The notes under the pieces were generated by a model, which saw only the letters and a list, made by a program, of their open reading frames with translations, was not told the origin of the DNA and ran no database searches. From Actimicrobium sp. CCC2.4 (GTDB lineage Bacteria > Pseudomonadota > Gammaproteobacteria > Burkholderiales > Burkholderiaceae_D): a DNA stretch of 64,000 bases. Shown in pieces: positions 50,056-60,796 of the stretch (positions within the stretch are counted from its first letter, which is position 1; the number at the start of each line of letters is the position of its first letter). The position numbers and the translations under genes are program-made. Where the stretch lies: the NCBI RefSeq assembly GCF_034347385.1, contig NZ_CP133777.1, positions 2,790,001-2,854,000 of the forward strand, read 5' to 3'.

Positions 50056-52784
50056 GCTGCCTTGCGACTGGCGAGCTGTCGCAACACGTAATGCAGGATG
50101 CCGCCGTGACGGAAGTACTCGACTTCTTTCGGTGTCAGCAACAGAACCTGAACCTGAAAGCCGGTGACGCGGCCATCGGTGCCGGTCGCCATCACTTCGG
50201 CAATCCGGCTTGCGCCATCCTGGAGACCCGTGATATCGAAGCGGTCATCAGCACGCAAGCCCAGCACGGCAGCGTTCTGGCCATCCATGAACTGCAGCGG
50301 CAGCACGCCCATGCCGACCAGATTGGAACGATGGATGCGCTCGAAACTTTCGGCAATCACCGCCTTCACGCCAAGCATCATCGTGCCCTTGGCAGCCCAG
50401 TCACGCGATGAACCGGTGCCGTACTCCTTGCCGGCAATGACCACCAGCGGCACGCCGTCGGCCTTGTACTGCATCGCGGCATCGTAAATGGCGAGCTTGC
50501 GCTTTGACGGAAAGTGCATCGTATTGCCGCCCTCTTCGCCATCGAGCATCAGGTTGCGAATCCGGATATTGGCAAAGGTACCGCGCACCATCACGTCATC
50601 ATTGCCGCGCCGCGAGCCGTACGAATTGAAATCAGCCGGCAGCACGTCGAGCGATTGCAGGAACAAGCCGGCCGGTGAATCGGCCTTGATATTGCCGGCC
50701 GGCGAAATATGGTCGGTCGTGATGGAGTCGCCAAACAAGCCCAGCAAGCCGGCACCGTGGATGTCGGCGATGCTGCCGACAGCCATCTCCATGCCATCGA
50801 AGTACGGTGGATTCTTGATGTAAGTCGAGGCCTTGTCCCACGCAAACGCGGTGCCGTCAGGCGACGCGATCTGGTTCCAGCGGCTATCACCGGCGAACAC
50901 GCTGGCGTAATTGCGGGTGAACATTTCCGGTCCGATGCTGGCCACGATGAGGTCGCCGATTTCCTTGTTCGAGGGCCAGATATCGCGCAGGAAGACCGGC
51001 TCGCCATCGCTGCCGGTGCCTAGCGATTCGGTCGCCATGTCGATATCGACTGTGCCGGCCAGTGCGTACGCCACCACCAGCGGCGGCGATCCGAGGTAAT
51101 TCATCTTGACCTCGGGATGAACCCGGCCCTCGAAGTTGCGGTTGCCCGACAAGACTGCCGCCACCACCAGATCGTCGGCGGCGATATCGCGCGAGACCGC
51201 CTCGGGCAGTGGTCCCGAATTACCGATGCAGGTCGTGCAGCCATAGCCGACGATGAAAAATCCGAGCTGCTCCAGCGCCGGCAGCAAGCCGGCGCGGGTC
51301 AGGTAATCGGTCACCACCAGCGAGCCCGGCGCCATCGATGTTTTCACCCACGGGGCGGACGTCAGCCCACGCGCCACAGCATTGCGCGCGAGCAGGCCGG
51401 CAGCCAGCATCACAGCCGGATTGGAGGTATTGGTGCACGACGTGATCGCGGCAATCACGACCGCGCCATCGCGCAAGGCGAAGTCATCCGGAGCAATCGT
51501 TGTGACCGCCGCACTTTCCGGCGACGCGGTAGCCGTATTGCCGCCCTCGCCTTCCAGCCGCTGCAACGACACTTCAAAGGGCTTGCGATTGGTGACCATG
51601 CCGATCAGGTTCTCATGCACGTTGGCCTTCATGTCCGACAGCAGCACCCGATCCTGTGGCCGCTTCGGCCCGGCCAGCGACGGCAGGACGGTGGCCATGT
51701 CGAGGATCAGCGTGTCGCTGTACACCGCCTCGACATCGGATCGCCACAATCCCTGGGCACGGGCATAGGCTTCGACCAGCGAGACCTGCCCGGCACTGCG
51801 ACCGGACAAGCGCAGGTAAGCGAGCGATTCCTCATCAATCGGAAAGATGCCGCAGGTGGCGCCGTATTCCGGTGCCATGTTGGCAATCGTTGCGCGGTCC
51901 GCCAGCGGTAATGCCGACAAGCCGTCACCATAGAACTCGACGAACTTCCCGACCACGCCGAATGAACGCAGCATTTGCGTCACGGTCAGCACCAGATCGG
52001 TGGCAGTGACGCCCTCCGGCAGTTTGCCTGTCAGCTTGAAACCCACCACTTGCGGGATCAGCATTGAACTCGGCTGGCCCAGCATCGCAGCTTCGGCCTC
52101 GATGCCGCCCACGCCCCAGCCCAGCACGCCCAGGCCATTGACCATCGTCGTGTGTGAATCAGTACCGAACACGGTGTCCGGAAACGCATACGCCACGCCA
52201 TCGATGTCGCGGGTCATCACCACCCTGGCCAGGTTTTCCAGATTGACCTGATGGACGATGCCGGTGTTCGGCGGCACCACCTTGAAATTATCGAAGGCTT
52301 TCTGGCCCCAGCGCAGGAAGCTGTAGCGCTCGCGGTTGCGGCTGAATTCGATGCGACCGTTGATGTCGAGCGAGTCGCGCTGACCGAACGAATCAACCTG
52401 TACCGAATGGTCGATGACCAGCTCGGCCGGGATCAGCGGATTGATATTGTCGACCGACCCGCCCAGCCGCACCACTGCATCGCGCATCGCTGCCAGGTCG
52501 ACCATGCAAGGCACGCCGGTAAAATCCTGCAGCACCACGCGCGAAGGCATGAAGGCGATTTCAACAGCCGGTTCAGCTTTTGCATCCCAGTTCGCGACGG
52601 CCTCGATGGATGCCCGTGTAACGGCCACGCCATCTTCGCAGCGCAACAGGTTTTCGAGCAATATCTTCATCGAAAACGGCAGATGGGTCAGGTCAAATTG
52701 CTTGCCCAGCAAGGCCAGGCTGAAAATCGTGTATCCGGTGCCGTTGACGGCAAGCGTGTCGCGGATGGCAAATGAATCGGTCAT
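50052..52784 (-). CDS. acnA: Aconitate hydratase AcnA
   Basis: A 910-residue aconitase (AcnA/IRP type), interconverting citrate and isocitrate. The [4Fe-4S] cysteines are present in [12 protein letters not shown] (near 455) and [14 protein letters not shown] (near 520 and 523). The substrate-binding RDWAAKGT (in [13 protein letters not shown]) is intact. The size fits AcnA rather than AcnB. Start ATG at 52784. Upstream is an AT-rich patch. Confidence 0.97.
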   Translation of the reverse strand: MTDSFAIRDTLAVNGTGYTIFSLALLGKQFDLTHLPFSMKILLENLLRCEDGVAVTRASIEAVANWDAKAEPAVEIAFMPSRVVLQDFTGVPCMVDLAAMRDAVVRLGGSVDNINPLIPAELVIDHSVQVDSFGQRDSLDINGRIEFSRNRERYSFLRWGQKAFDNFKVVPPNTGIVHQVNLENLARVVMTRDIDGVAYAFPDTVFGTDSHTTMVNGLGVLGWGVGGIEAEAAMLGQPSSMLIPQVVGFKLTGKLPEGVTATDLVLTVTQMLRSFGVVGKFVEFYGDGLSALPLADRATIANMAPEYGATCGIFPIDEESLAYLRLSGRSAGQVSLVEAYARAQGLWRSDVEAVYSDTLILDMATVLPSLAGPKRPQDRVLLSDMKANVHENLIGMVTNRKPFEVSLQRLEGEGGNTATASPESAAVTTIAPDDFALRDGAVVIAAITSCTNTSNPAVMLAAGLLARNAVARGLTSAPWVKTSMAPGSLVVTDYLTRAGLLPALEQLGFFIVGYGCTTCIGNSGPLPEAVSRDIAADDLVVAAVLSGNRNFEGRVHPEVKMNYLGSPPLVVAYALAGTVDIDMATESLGTGSDGEPVFLRDIWPSNKEIGDLIVASIGPEMFTRNYASVFAGDSRWNQIASPDGTAFAWDKASTYIKNPPYFDGMEMAVGSIADIHGAGLLGLFGDSITTDHISPAGNIKADSPAGLFLQSLDVLPADFNSYGSRRGNDDVMVRGTFANIRIRNLMLDGEEGGNTMHFPSKRKLAIYDAAMQYKADGVPLVVIAGKEYGTGSSRDWAAKGTMMLGVKAVIAESFERIHRSNLVGMGVLPLQFMDGQNAAVLGLRADDRFDITGLQDGASRIAEVMATGTDGRVTGFQVQVLLLTPKEVEYFRHGGILHYVLRQLASRKAA

Positions 52785-52988
52785 GACAATTCCTTCTCAA
52801 TATCGATCCCGCCTGGCGGGATCCGTATGCTGCAGCCGGGAATCCGGCTACGGCGAATGCCGTAATCGAAAAACAAAAATAACAACGGGAAATAATTTAT
52901 TTTCAAAAAATAATATCCGGATAATCTGAAGGCATTATCCGCTTTTCAAAAAAATAAAACAAAACTAACCCTGCATTCGCACTACCAG

Positions 52989-53589
52989 TTAGGACAGTTT
53001 TAGTGGTGCAAACCGACATCCTGAAATACGTCGTTAGTCACTTGATGATATCGATTCGATGACGTTTCATGGTGAACCCCATTTTTTTCAAATGCCGTGC
53101 CAGAGTCGCTTCATGTACCGGCAAATCGATAGACTGATCGCTTAATCGCTGGCGCAACTGTTCGATACTGCCGCCATAAGCTTGCACGTCGACCCGCACC
53201 CGCTCCAGCAGCTCGGGTGCCAACTTGGCTGGCCTGCCGGAATAGATTGCCTGCACCAGGCTGCCCGGACCGTCGCGTTCCCAGCGCCGGATCCACTCGG
53301 CCACCGTACTCATGTGCACGCCGAAATCGGCTGCCACTGCCTTATACGTCGACCCTTGCGCAACACGAACGATTGCTTGAGCGCGTTGCCGCACCCGCGC
53401 ATCCTCGTTGAAAATACCGATATCGCGCAAAATTTTCTGTTGCTGTTCACTTAATAAAAGACGCTTCATAACAAAATTTCCTCATCGTCACCGCATGACA
53501 AGTCGGACACCGGGATATGCCAAACATTCAGTTTTATTAAAATAGCATTATGTGGCTTTATTTTGTTTAGCTAAATTGATATGTCCTAA
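52989..53589. mobile_element. Possible IS630-like miniature element with HTH gene only
   Basis: The 8-base inverted sequence TTAGGACA at 52989 and TGTCCTAA at 53582-53589 bound a 601-base segment that holds only the HTH gene. The outer TA of each end fits the TA target preference of IS630/Tc1 elements. Beyond 8 bases the ends diverge, so this could be chance or a decayed element. Confidence 0.4.
53038..53469 (-). CDS. Helix-turn-helix protein of the IS630 transposase N-terminal type
   Basis: 143 residues. It has an N-terminal Lys/Arg-rich start, a helix-turn-helix (YKAVAADFGVHMSTVAEWIRRW, split: KAVAADFGV and TVAEWIRRW), a linker rich in Pro (SGRPAKLAPELLERV), and a second winged-helix-like region ending PVHEATLARHLKKMGFTMKRH. 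This is the DNA-binding half of IS630-type transposases; the DDE catalytic half is missing. It may be an IS orfA remnant or a domesticated regulator. The flanks are AT-rich. Confidence 0.7.
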   Translation of the reverse strand: MKRLLLSEQQQKILRDIGIFNEDARVRQRAQAIVRVAQGSTYKAVAADFGVHMSTVAEWIRRWERDGPGSLVQAIYSGRPAKLAPELLERVRVDVQAYGGSIEQLRQRLSDQSIDLPVHEATLARHLKKMGFTMKRHRIDIIK

Positions 53590-53786
53590 TTTAAAGAAGG
53601 TCTATTCTTGCGAGCCCATCAAAATTTAATAGATAGTTATAATTCGAGAGTATATATTGGTATTCGTTGTATTAACATGGAGAAACTAATCCGAAAAATG
53701 CAGATTATTCATAATTAATTAAGAGTCACTTACTTAATTAGAATGACCAACAAGTAATTTAAATTTGATAATTCGATTGCACCTTA
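53470..53786. other. AT-rich intergenic region before the che cluster
   Basis: About 320 bases much richer in A/T than the rest. It presumably contains the promoter of the chemosensory operon; no clear sigma-70 or sigma-28 element was identified, and no strong ribosome-binding site precedes the next ATG. Confidence 0.4.
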
Positions 53787-54494
53787 ATGGCCCACATCCT
53801 TCTGTTTGAAGATAATCTGTCTATTCCCTATAGTAACAAGGGTTTTATTGACGAGGCTATTAATGACCACGACCTCGTGATTGTCGGTGACGCCCCTGCG
53901 ATGTGGACCGCGCTGCAGCACCGGCAGGCCGATATCCTGATTGTCGATCTCGGCACGCCGGATGATTACGGACAGGGCATCGTCACGCACATGCAGGAAA
54001 ACTATCCCGGTACCGGTTTACTGGTACTGACCCATGGCGATCAGCAAGATCTGCGCAGTCAGGGTTTGCTGCTCGGGGCCGACCAGATACTGACCAAGCC
54101 GGTGTCTGCGTCGAAGCTGGCTGCCCATGTGGTTGCGCTGTACCGGCGAATCAAACGCCATCGCAACATCGTGGCCGTGCCATCGCCGCAATGGCGCTTG
54201 CGTACAACCGAGCGGCAACTGCAGGTCAACGAATCGCTGCCGGTCGACCTGACCGAAAAGGAATTTAACTTTCTGCAATTACTCACCAGCAGCAGCCACC
54301 CGATTGCGCGTGACACGCTCAACAGGGAGATGCGTATCGATATCACCGGCGACGAGCGCCGCGACACCAAAAAGATCGACATGCTGATTTACCGCCTGCG
54401 GCGCAAAGTAAAAAAATCTCTGCGTGTCGACCTGCCGGTACGTAATGCCTATGGCACCGGCTACAGCCTGACCGCCAAGCTCAAACAGATCTGA
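53787..54494 (+). CDS. OmpR-type response regulator at the head of the che cluster
   Basis: A 235-residue regulator. The receiver has FEDN (acidic pair), phospho-Asp54 in IVDLGTPD, Thr82 in LTHG and Lys104 in LTKPV. The C-terminal winged helix (about 140-235) carries [28 protein letters not shown] and YGTGYSL. No kinase adjoins, so CheA or another kinase may phosphorylate it. It lies three bases before the short MCP gene, within the same operon, linking the chemosensory pathway to transcription (inference). Confidence 0.88.
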   Translation: MAHILLFEDNLSIPYSNKGFIDEAINDHDLVIVGDAPAMWTALQHRQADILIVDLGTPDDYGQGIVTHMQENYPGTGLLVLTHGDQQDLRSQGLLLGADQILTKPVSASKLAAHVVALYRRIKRHRNIVAVPSPQWRLRTTERQLQVNESLPVDLTEKEFNFLQLLTSSSHPIARDTLNREMRIDITGDERRDTKKIDMLIYRLRRKVKKSLRVDLPVRNAYGTGYSLTAKLKQI

Positions 54495-54496
54495 TC

Positions 54497-55657
54497 ATGC
54501 CCACCTCATCAAGACTGACCGCATCCCGCCTGCACTGGATGCCTGCCGGACTGGGCGCGACCGGTGCCATCGCTGTTGCAATCACTGGCACCATGAGTGC
54601 ACCGGCCATCGCGCTGATGGTGCTGCTTGTCAGCGCCGGCATTGCCATCAGCTTTGCGGCAGTGGCCCGCGAGCGCACCGGCCGGCAGAATATCCACGCT
54701 TATCTGGACAGCCAGCAACAATTCGGTGCCACCATCGCGCCGGTCTGGAGCGCCCACATCGAATCCTCGCGCGCCCAGATGGACAGCGCCATCGACGACC
54801 TCTCGCAACGTTTTTCGGGCATCGTCGACAAGCTCGACGAGGCGGTGCATGCCTCCAGCCTGGCCACTGATGCGATCAGCGACAACGGCCTGGTTGCGGT
54901 CTTTGCGCGCAGCCAGCAGCAGCTCGGCACCGTCGTCGCCTCGCAAAAAGCGGCGATGCACAGCATGACCGGCATGCTCTCCCAGGTGCAGGCACTGGAC
55001 CGTTTTGTTGTCGAATTGCAGGAGATGGCCACCGACGTCGCCCAGATCGCGGCGCAGTCCAACCTGCTGGCCTTGAACGCTGCCATCGAAGCGGCCAGGG
55101 CCGGAGAAACGGGGCGCGGCTTCACGGTCGTGGCACGCGAATTCCGCCTGCTGTCGCGCCAGTCCGGCGAGACCGGCCAGCACATCGCCAGCAAGGTCAA
55201 CATCATCAGCGATGCCATCACCGCCGCCGTGCGCTCGGTGAGCGCGTCGGTGCAGCAGGAAGAAATCACGCTGCGCTCGGCCGAAGCCACCATCGACAAC
55301 GTGCTGGGCGACTTTCGCACGATCACCAATGCGCTGGCGCAGTCAAGTGCACTGATGCAGGAAGAAAGCATCGGCATCAAGGCCGAAGTCGGCGCGGCGC
55401 TGGTGCAACTACAGTTCCAGGACCGTGTGAGCCAGATCATGAACCACGTCAAGGGCAACATCGAACAGCTGCCCGTCTACCTGGACGCGCACCGCCAGGA
55501 CATCGCCAGCACCGGCAACTTGCAAGCGCTCGACGCCCGCATCCTGCTCGACGAACTCAAGGGAACCTACGTGATGGCCGACCAGCACGCGATTCACAGC
55601 GGCACCGGGGTCGACCACAGCAGCCGCAGCACCAATACCGACATCACTTTTTTTTAG
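54497..55657 (+). CDS. Short MCP signalling protein without sensor domain
   Basis: 386 residues. Two adjacent N-terminal hydrophobic helices (about 16-57) form a membrane hairpin with almost no periplasmic loop. There is no HAMP. The cytoplasmic signalling hairpin tip [16 protein letters not shown] lies near 187-205. The C-terminal part carries [14 protein letters not shown]. It may sense membrane state or an internal signal. The tail ends DITFF; no canonical CheR-binding pentapeptide is seen. Nine bases separate it from cheY. Confidence 0.88.
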   Translation: MPTSSRLTASRLHWMPAGLGATGAIAVAITGTMSAPAIALMVLLVSAGIAISFAAVARERTGRQNIHAYLDSQQQFGATIAPVWSAHIESSRAQMDSAIDDLSQRFSGIVDKLDEAVHASSLATDAISDNGLVAVFARSQQQLGTVVASQKAAMHSMTGMLSQVQALDRFVVELQEMATDVAQIAAQSNLLALNAAIEAARAGETGRGFTVVAREFRLLSRQSGETGQHIASKVNIISDAITAAVRSVSASVQQEEITLRSAEATIDNVLGDFRTITNALAQSSALMQEESIGIKAEVGAALVQLQFQDRVSQIMNHVKGNIEQLPVYLDAHRQDIASTGNLQALDARILLDELKGTYVMADQHAIHSGTGVDHSSRSTNTDITFF

Positions 55658-55665
55658 GAACCACC

Positions 55666-56034
55666 ATGGCCAAGACCATCATGATCGTCGATGACTCCGC
55701 ATCGATGCGGCAAGTCGTGGGCATCGCCCTCAAAGGTGCCGGCTACGACGTGCTCGAAGGACGCGACGGCAAGGACGCGCTGGCCAAACTCACCGGCCAG
55801 AAAGTCCACTTGATCATCAGCGACGTCAACATGCCCAACATGGATGGCATCGCTTTCGTCAGCGCGGTCAAGCTGCTGCCGGCCTACCGCTTCACGCCGG
55901 TGATCATGCTCACCACCGAGACCGACATCGACAAGAAAAATGCCAGCCGCGCCGCCGGTGCCAAAGCCTGGGTGGTCAAGCCATTCAAGCCCGAACAATT
56001 GCTCGACGCCGTGCAAAAGCTCTGCCTGCCATGA
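55666..56034 (+). CDS. CheY-like single-domain response regulator
   Basis: A 122-residue receiver. Asp9-Asp10, phospho-Asp53 in SDVNMPNMDG, Thr83-84 and Lys105 are all present. It is the likely phospho-acceptor of the adjacent CheA; with no output domain, it acts on another protein such as a motor or adaptor. Its stop overlaps the STAS gene start by ATGA. Confidence 0.93.
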   Translation: MAKTIMIVDDSASMRQVVGIALKGAGYDVLEGRDGKDALAKLTGQKVHLIISDVNMPNMDGIAFVSAVKLLPAYRFTPVIMLTTETDIDKKNASRAAGAKAWVVKPFKPEQLLDAVQKLCLP

Positions 56035-56354
56035 GCACCCGCGTCCTGCGTATCGATGGTGAACTGACCATCTATCGTGTCGATGAAATCAAGGCGCTGC
56101 TGCTGGCCGCACTGGCCGAACCAAGCGACCTCGAACTCGACCTGTCCGGCGTCAGCGAGCTCGATACGGCCGGTTTGCAGCTACTGATGCTGGCCAAGAA
56201 AACCGCCCTCGCAGGATCCCATGCGCTGCACCTCGTGGCCCACAGCACGGCGGTCACCGGCGTCTTTGAACTGCTCGATCTGGCCGGCTATTTTGGCGAT
56301 CCGCTGGTCCTGCCGCACGCACCGCAACCGGCCATCACAGGACAATCCGCATGA
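56031..56354 (+). CDS. STAS domain protein of the che cluster
   Basis: 107 residues with a single STAS domain (DLELDLSGVSELDTAGLQLL). The position of the phosphorylatable Ser in anti-sigma antagonists holds Thr46. Such proteins occur next to cheA in many betaproteobacteria, but their role is not settled. Both ends overlap neighbours (ATGA with cheY and cheA). Confidence 0.88.
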   Translation: MSTRVLRIDGELTIYRVDEIKALLLAALAEPSDLELDLSGVSELDTAGLQLLMLAKKTALAGSHALHLVAHSTAVTGVFELLDLAGYFGDPLVLPHAPQPAITGQSA

Positions 56355-58498
56355 ACCTCGACGATGCACTGCAAACCTTTTTTGCCGAATGCCGCGAACT
56401 GCTGATCGAGATGGAAGACGCGCTGCTGGTGGTCTTGCAGAGCGAACCCAAAGAGGAACTGGTCAACGCGATTTTTCGCGCGGCGCACACGATCAAGGGT
56501 TCGGCCGGCCTGTTCGGACTGGACCATATCGTGGCCTTCACGCATGTGGTCGAAAGCGTGCTGGACCGGGTCCGCGACGGCAAGCTACCGGTGACCGAAT
56601 CGCTGGTGAGTCTGTTGCTGGGCTGTTGCGACCAGATCGGCCGGCTGGTCGAAGCGGTCGCCGCCGGCCACGACGGCATCGATGAGCAACTGCAATCGCA
56701 GGGCGCACCGCTGATCGCGCAACTGTCGGCCTATCTCGACAGTCCGGCACCGAAGGCTCTGCCGGTAACGGCCGTCACCGTGTCCGTCGATCCGGTCGAA
56801 CGTATCGCCCATGCCGGTATCGATGCCGACCACTGGCATATCTCGATTCGCTTCGGTGCCGACGTGCTGCGCAATGGCATGGACCCGCTGTCGTTCCTGC
56901 GCTACCTCGCCACGATGGGCAGCATCGTCGGCATCGCCACGCTGGCCGATGGCATTCCGGACGCCGGCAACATGAATCCGGAGACCTGCTATCTCGGGTT
57001 TGAAATTGCCTTTCGTACCGACGCCGACAAGGCCACCATCGAAAGCGTCTTCGAGTTCGTGCATGACGATTGCCAGCTGCGCATCCTGCCGCCACACAGC
57101 CTGATTGCCGATTACGTACGCCTGTTGCACGAAGGGCCGGGACAAGCGGCCATGCTGGGTGAATTGCTGATGCGCTGCGGGACCTTGACCGCGCGCGAAC
57201 TGGACCTTGCCCTGACGACCCAAAGCCACAGTCCAGCCACACCAATCGGCGTCATTCTGGTCGAACAATTGCTGGTGCAACCGGCCGTCGTCGATGCCGC
57301 GCTGACCCGCCAGCAGCAAGTCCGCGAGGCCGGTGCGCAGGAAAACCGTTCGATCCGCGTCGATGCCGACAAGCTCGACCAGCTCATCAATCTGGTCGGC
57401 GAATTGATCATCGCCGGTGCCGGCGTGAACCTGATTGCACGGCGCGCGCAGAACAGCGAACTGCAGGAAAGCAGCTCCAAGCTATCAAGCCTGGTGCAGG
57501 AAGTACGCGACAGCGCGCTGCAACTGCGGATGGTCAAAATCGGCGCGACCTTCAACCGCTTCCAGCGCGTCGTGCACGATGTCTCGCGCGAAATCGGCAA
57601 GGACATCGCCCTCGCCATCCACGGCGAAGACACCGAACTCGACAAGACCGTGGTCGAAAAAATCGGCGACCCGCTGCTGCATCTGGTGCGCAACGCGATC
57701 GATCATGGCATCGAACCGGCTGCCGTGCGACTGGCCAGCGGCAAGCCGGCGCGCGGTCGCGTCACGCTCGATGCCTGCCATGATTCCGGTGCTATCGTCA
57801 TCACCGTCAGCGACGACGGCGGCGGACTCAAGCGCGAGCGCATCCTGGCCAAGGCGATCGAACGCGGACTGGTCGACGCCGGCCGCGAACTGAGCGATGG
57901 CGAGATTTACGACCTGATCTTTGAACCGGGCTTTTCGACCGCCGCCGAAGTGACCAACCTGTCCGGCCGCGGTGTCGGCATGGATGTCGTCAAGCGCAAC
58001 ATTACCGCGCTGCGCGGCAGCGTCAGCGTCAGCAGCGCCGAAGGTGTCGGCACCACTGTCACGGTGCGTCTGCCGCTGACGCTGGCCATCATCGATGGCT
58101 TCATGGTCGAGATCGGCAAATCAGTGTTTGCGATCCCGCTCGACATGATCGAGGAATGCATCGAATACAGCGCCGAACCCGGCCACGATTACACCGACCT
58201 GCGCGGCAGCGTGTTGCCCTTCATCCGGCTGCGCAATTTGTTCAGTGTCGGCGGTGTGCCGGCGCGGCGCGAAAACATCGTCGTCCTGAAGCACGCCGGA
58301 CAACGCGCCGGCCTGGTTGTCGACACCTTGCTCGGCGAATTCCAGACCGTCATCAAGCCGCTTGGCCAGTTGTTCAGCCAGGTTGATTGCATCAGCGGGT
58401 CGACCATTCTGGGCAGCGGCGATGTCGCGCTGATCCTCGATGTGCCGGCCCTGGTGCGACAGGCCAGCCTTACTCGCAGCACGCCGATTCCCGGATAA
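56351..58498 (+). CDS. cheA: Chemotaxis histidine kinase CheA
   Basis: A 715-residue CheA. P1 HPt domain with AAHTIKGSAGLFG (phospho-His46), an unusual middle region of about 130-330, the P3 dimerisation helix (VDADKLDQLINLVGELI), the ATPase with LRNAIDHGIEP and NLSGRGVGMDVVKR, and a C-terminal CheW-like P5 domain. In the middle, residues 259-325 read like tandem LGELLMRCG...AL and GVILVEQLL...ALTRQQ units, similar to MshEN/GspE-N c-di-GMP-binding repeats (by eye). It phosphorylates CheY and CheB; it is positioned between STAS and MCP genes. Confidence 0.94.
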   Translation: MNLDDALQTFFAECRELLIEMEDALLVVLQSEPKEELVNAIFRAAHTIKGSAGLFGLDHIVAFTHVVESVLDRVRDGKLPVTESLVSLLLGCCDQIGRLVEAVAAGHDGIDEQLQSQGAPLIAQLSAYLDSPAPKALPVTAVTVSVDPVERIAHAGIDADHWHISIRFGADVLRNGMDPLSFLRYLATMGSIVGIATLADGIPDAGNMNPETCYLGFEIAFRTDADKATIESVFEFVHDDCQLRILPPHSLIADYVRLLHEGPGQAAMLGELLMRCGTLTARELDLALTTQSHSPATPIGVILVEQLLVQPAVVDAALTRQQQVREAGAQENRSIRVDADKLDQLINLVGELIIAGAGVNLIARRAQNSELQESSSKLSSLVQEVRDSALQLRMVKIGATFNRFQRVVHDVSREIGKDIALAIHGEDTELDKTVVEKIGDPLLHLVRNAIDHGIEPAAVRLASGKPARGRVTLDACHDSGAIVITVSDDGGGLKRERILAKAIERGLVDAGRELSDGEIYDLIFEPGFSTAAEVTNLSGRGVGMDVVKRNITALRGSVSVSSAEGVGTTVTVRLPLTLAIIDGFMVEIGKSVFAIPLDMIEECIEYSAEPGHDYTDLRGSVLPFIRLRNLFSVGGVPARRENIVVLKHAGQRAGLVVDTLLGEFQTVIKPLGQLFSQVDCISGSTILGSGDVALILDVPALVRQASLTRSTPIPG

Positions 58499-58547
58499 CT
58501 TTTTTTAACCCGCCACGCCACTGCTCTGCTCACTCACAGGAACCATC

Positions 58548-60203
58548 ATGTTTTCAAATATCAAAATCGGCGTACGACTGCTAGTCGGCTTCATCCTTGT
58601 TGCTGCCATCAGCATTGTGGTGGGCGGGATAGGCATCAATAGCGCCAACCGGATCAACGATATGGCTGATGCGATGTACCAGCAGGAACTGATGGGGGTA
58701 TCGCTCGTCAAGGAAGCCAATATCAACCTGATCTACATCGGCCGCGCGCGCTCGAATTATCTGTTGTCGACGACCCAGGAAGAACGCGCCCTCAATCTGG
58801 CGTCCATCACCAAGAGCAGCGCGGCCGTCAAGGACTTGCTGGCAAAATCGCGGCCCTTGTTCAGCTCGGCGCGCGCAAAGGAAATCTTTGTGACCTTCGA
58901 CAAGACCTGGGAGGAGTACCAGCGCGACATGCAGCAAGTGCTGACATTGGCCGGTGCCGAACCCTTGCAACAACGCAGCGAAGCATTGACGAAGGTGTTG
59001 GTCGAGTCCCGCGCGAAAGCCAACATCATCGATGACCAGATGACCGAACTGACGGTGATCAAGGAAAACCGCGCCAAGGATGCCTCGGCCGAAACCACTG
59101 CGCTGTATGAAAGCAGCCGTCTGCTGATGATGATCGCCATTGCTGTCGGCGTATTGCTCGGTATCGCACTGGGCGTACTCATCAGCCGCAGCGTGACAAT
59201 CCCGTTGAACAAAGCCCGTGATGCCGCCAACCGGCTGGCCGAAGGCGACCTGACAGTGCGGATCGAATCAACGGCAACGGACGAAACCGGCCAGATGCTG
59301 CGCTCGATGCAGGCGATGATTACGAAGCTGTCGCAGGTCGTGTCGGACGTCAACAGCGGTGCGCAGGCCCTGGCCAGCGCCTCCGAAGAAGTCAGCGCGA
59401 CTTCGCTGTCGCTGTCGCAAGCCTCCAGCGAGCAAGCCGCCAGCGTCGAAGAAACCAGCGCCTCGATCGAGCAGATGTCGTCATCGATTGCGCAAAATAC
59501 CGAGAACGCCAAAGTCACCGATGGCATGGCCAGCAAAGCGGCGCGTGAAGCTGCCGAAGGGGGTGTGTCGGTCAATGCCACGGTCGCTGCGATGAAGCAG
59601 ATCGCCCGCAAGATCGGCATCATCGACGACATCGCGTACCAGACCAATTTGCTGGCCTTGAATGCCGCCATCGAAGCAGCCCGTGCCGGCGAACACGGCA
59701 AGGGTTTTGCGGTCGTCGCGGCCGAAGTGCGCAAGCTGGCCGAACGCAGCCAGATCGCCGCACAAGAGATCGGCGAAGTCGCCAGCAGCAGCGTCGAGCT
59801 GGCCGAAAAAGCCGGCAAGCTGCTCGACGAGATGGTGCCTAGCATCCGCAAGACCTCGGATCTGGTGCAGGAAATTGTGGCCGCCTCGAGCGAGCAATCG
59901 TCCGGCGTCAGCCAGATCAATGCCGCCGTGATGCAGCTGAGCCAGACCACGCAACAGAACGCATCGAGCTCCGAAGAACTGGCCGCGACGGCCGAAGAAA
60001 TGAGCAGCCAGGCCGAGCAACTGCAAGCGACGATGGCCTTCTTCAAGCTCGACGGCATCGCCCGCAGCGGCGCGCAACCGGCACCGAAGCGCAACTATAG
60101 CGGCACCAGCGCCGGCCCGAAAGCCGGTAGCAACAAGCCTTCCGTCGCGCTGGCCCGGGCCGGTGGTGGTGAGCTCGACGAATCCCAGTTCACCCGTTTT
60201 TGA
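58548..60203 (+). CDS. Methyl-accepting chemotaxis protein of the che cluster
   Basis: 551 residues: membrane helix 1 at about 12-32, a periplasmic four-helix-bundle sensor, membrane helix 2 at about 190-210, HAMP ([16 protein letters not shown]), and the signalling hairpin with tip [20 protein letters not shown] near 365-390. It ends [18 protein letters not shown] resembles the CheR-binding pentapeptide with Phe replacing Trp. Probably the main receptor for this pathway. Confidence 0.93.
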   Translation: MFSNIKIGVRLLVGFILVAAISIVVGGIGINSANRINDMADAMYQQELMGVSLVKEANINLIYIGRARSNYLLSTTQEERALNLASITKSSAAVKDLLAKSRPLFSSARAKEIFVTFDKTWEEYQRDMQQVLTLAGAEPLQQRSEALTKVLVESRAKANIIDDQMTELTVIKENRAKDASAETTALYESSRLLMMIAIAVGVLLGIALGVLISRSVTIPLNKARDAANRLAEGDLTVRIESTATDETGQMLRSMQAMITKLSQVVSDVNSGAQALASASEEVSATSLSLSQASSEQAASVEETSASIEQMSSSIAQNTENAKVTDGMASKAAREAAEGGVSVNATVAAMKQIARKIGIIDDIAYQTNLLALNAAIEAARAGEHGKGFAVVAAEVRKLAERSQIAAQEIGEVASSSVELAEKAGKLLDEMVPSIRKTSDLVQEIVAASSEQSSGVSQINAAVMQLSQTTQQNASSSEELAATAEEMSSQAEQLQATMAFFKLDGIARSGAQPAPKRNYSGTSAGPKAGSNKPSVALARAGGGELDESQFTRF

Positions 60204-60214
60204 AGGCCGTCACC

Positions 60215-60790
60215 ATGAACGCACTTGTGCAGACCGACAGCAAGGGACTGGTGCACGCGACAGCTGCGCCGGTGGCTAGCGGACCGAAGCAATACCTGAC
60301 CTTTTTGCTCGGTGGCGAGATGTTTGCCATCGGCATTCTGGGCATCAAGGAAATCATCGAATACGACGGCCTGACGCGCGTGCCGATGATGCCCGAGTGC
60401 ATACTCGGCGTGATCAACCTGCGCGGCGCGGTGGTGCCGGTGATGGACCTGGCGGCGCGCTTCGGCAAGCCGCCGACGACGATCACCAAGCGCACCTGCA
60501 CCGTCATTGTCGAAGTCGCGGCCGCCGATGGCGAGCGTCAGGACATCACCCACGACATGGGACTGGTGGTCGATGCGGTCAATGCAGTGCTTGATATTCC
60601 GGATGCCGACATCGAACCGGCACCGGCCTTCGGCGCACGCATCCGCACCGACTTCATCGATGGCATGGGCAAGGTCAATGGCAAGTTCGTGATCCTGCTC
60701 AACATCAGCCGCGTGCTGTCTATCCAGGAGCTAGGCGCGCTGGCGCAACTGGCTGATGCACCAGCGGCACCGGCGGCATTGGCATCCTGA
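60215..60790 (+). CDS. cheW: Chemotaxis adaptor CheW
   Basis: A 191-residue CheW, linking receptors to CheA. The family segments YLTFLLGGEMFAIGILGIKEIIEY, CILGVINLRGAVVPVMDLAARFG and LNISRVLS are present. ATG at 60215 is used; an upstream TTG start would overlap the MCP stop. The C-terminus is Ala/Pro-rich. Confidence 0.94.
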   Translation: MNALVQTDSKGLVHATAAPVASGPKQYLTFLLGGEMFAIGILGIKEIIEYDGLTRVPMMPECILGVINLRGAVVPVMDLAARFGKPPTTITKRTCTVIVEVAAADGERQDITHDMGLVVDAVNAVLDIPDADIEPAPAFGARIRTDFIDGMGKVNGKFVILLNISRVLSIQELGALAQLADAPAAPAALAS

Positions 60791-60796
60791 GCAACG

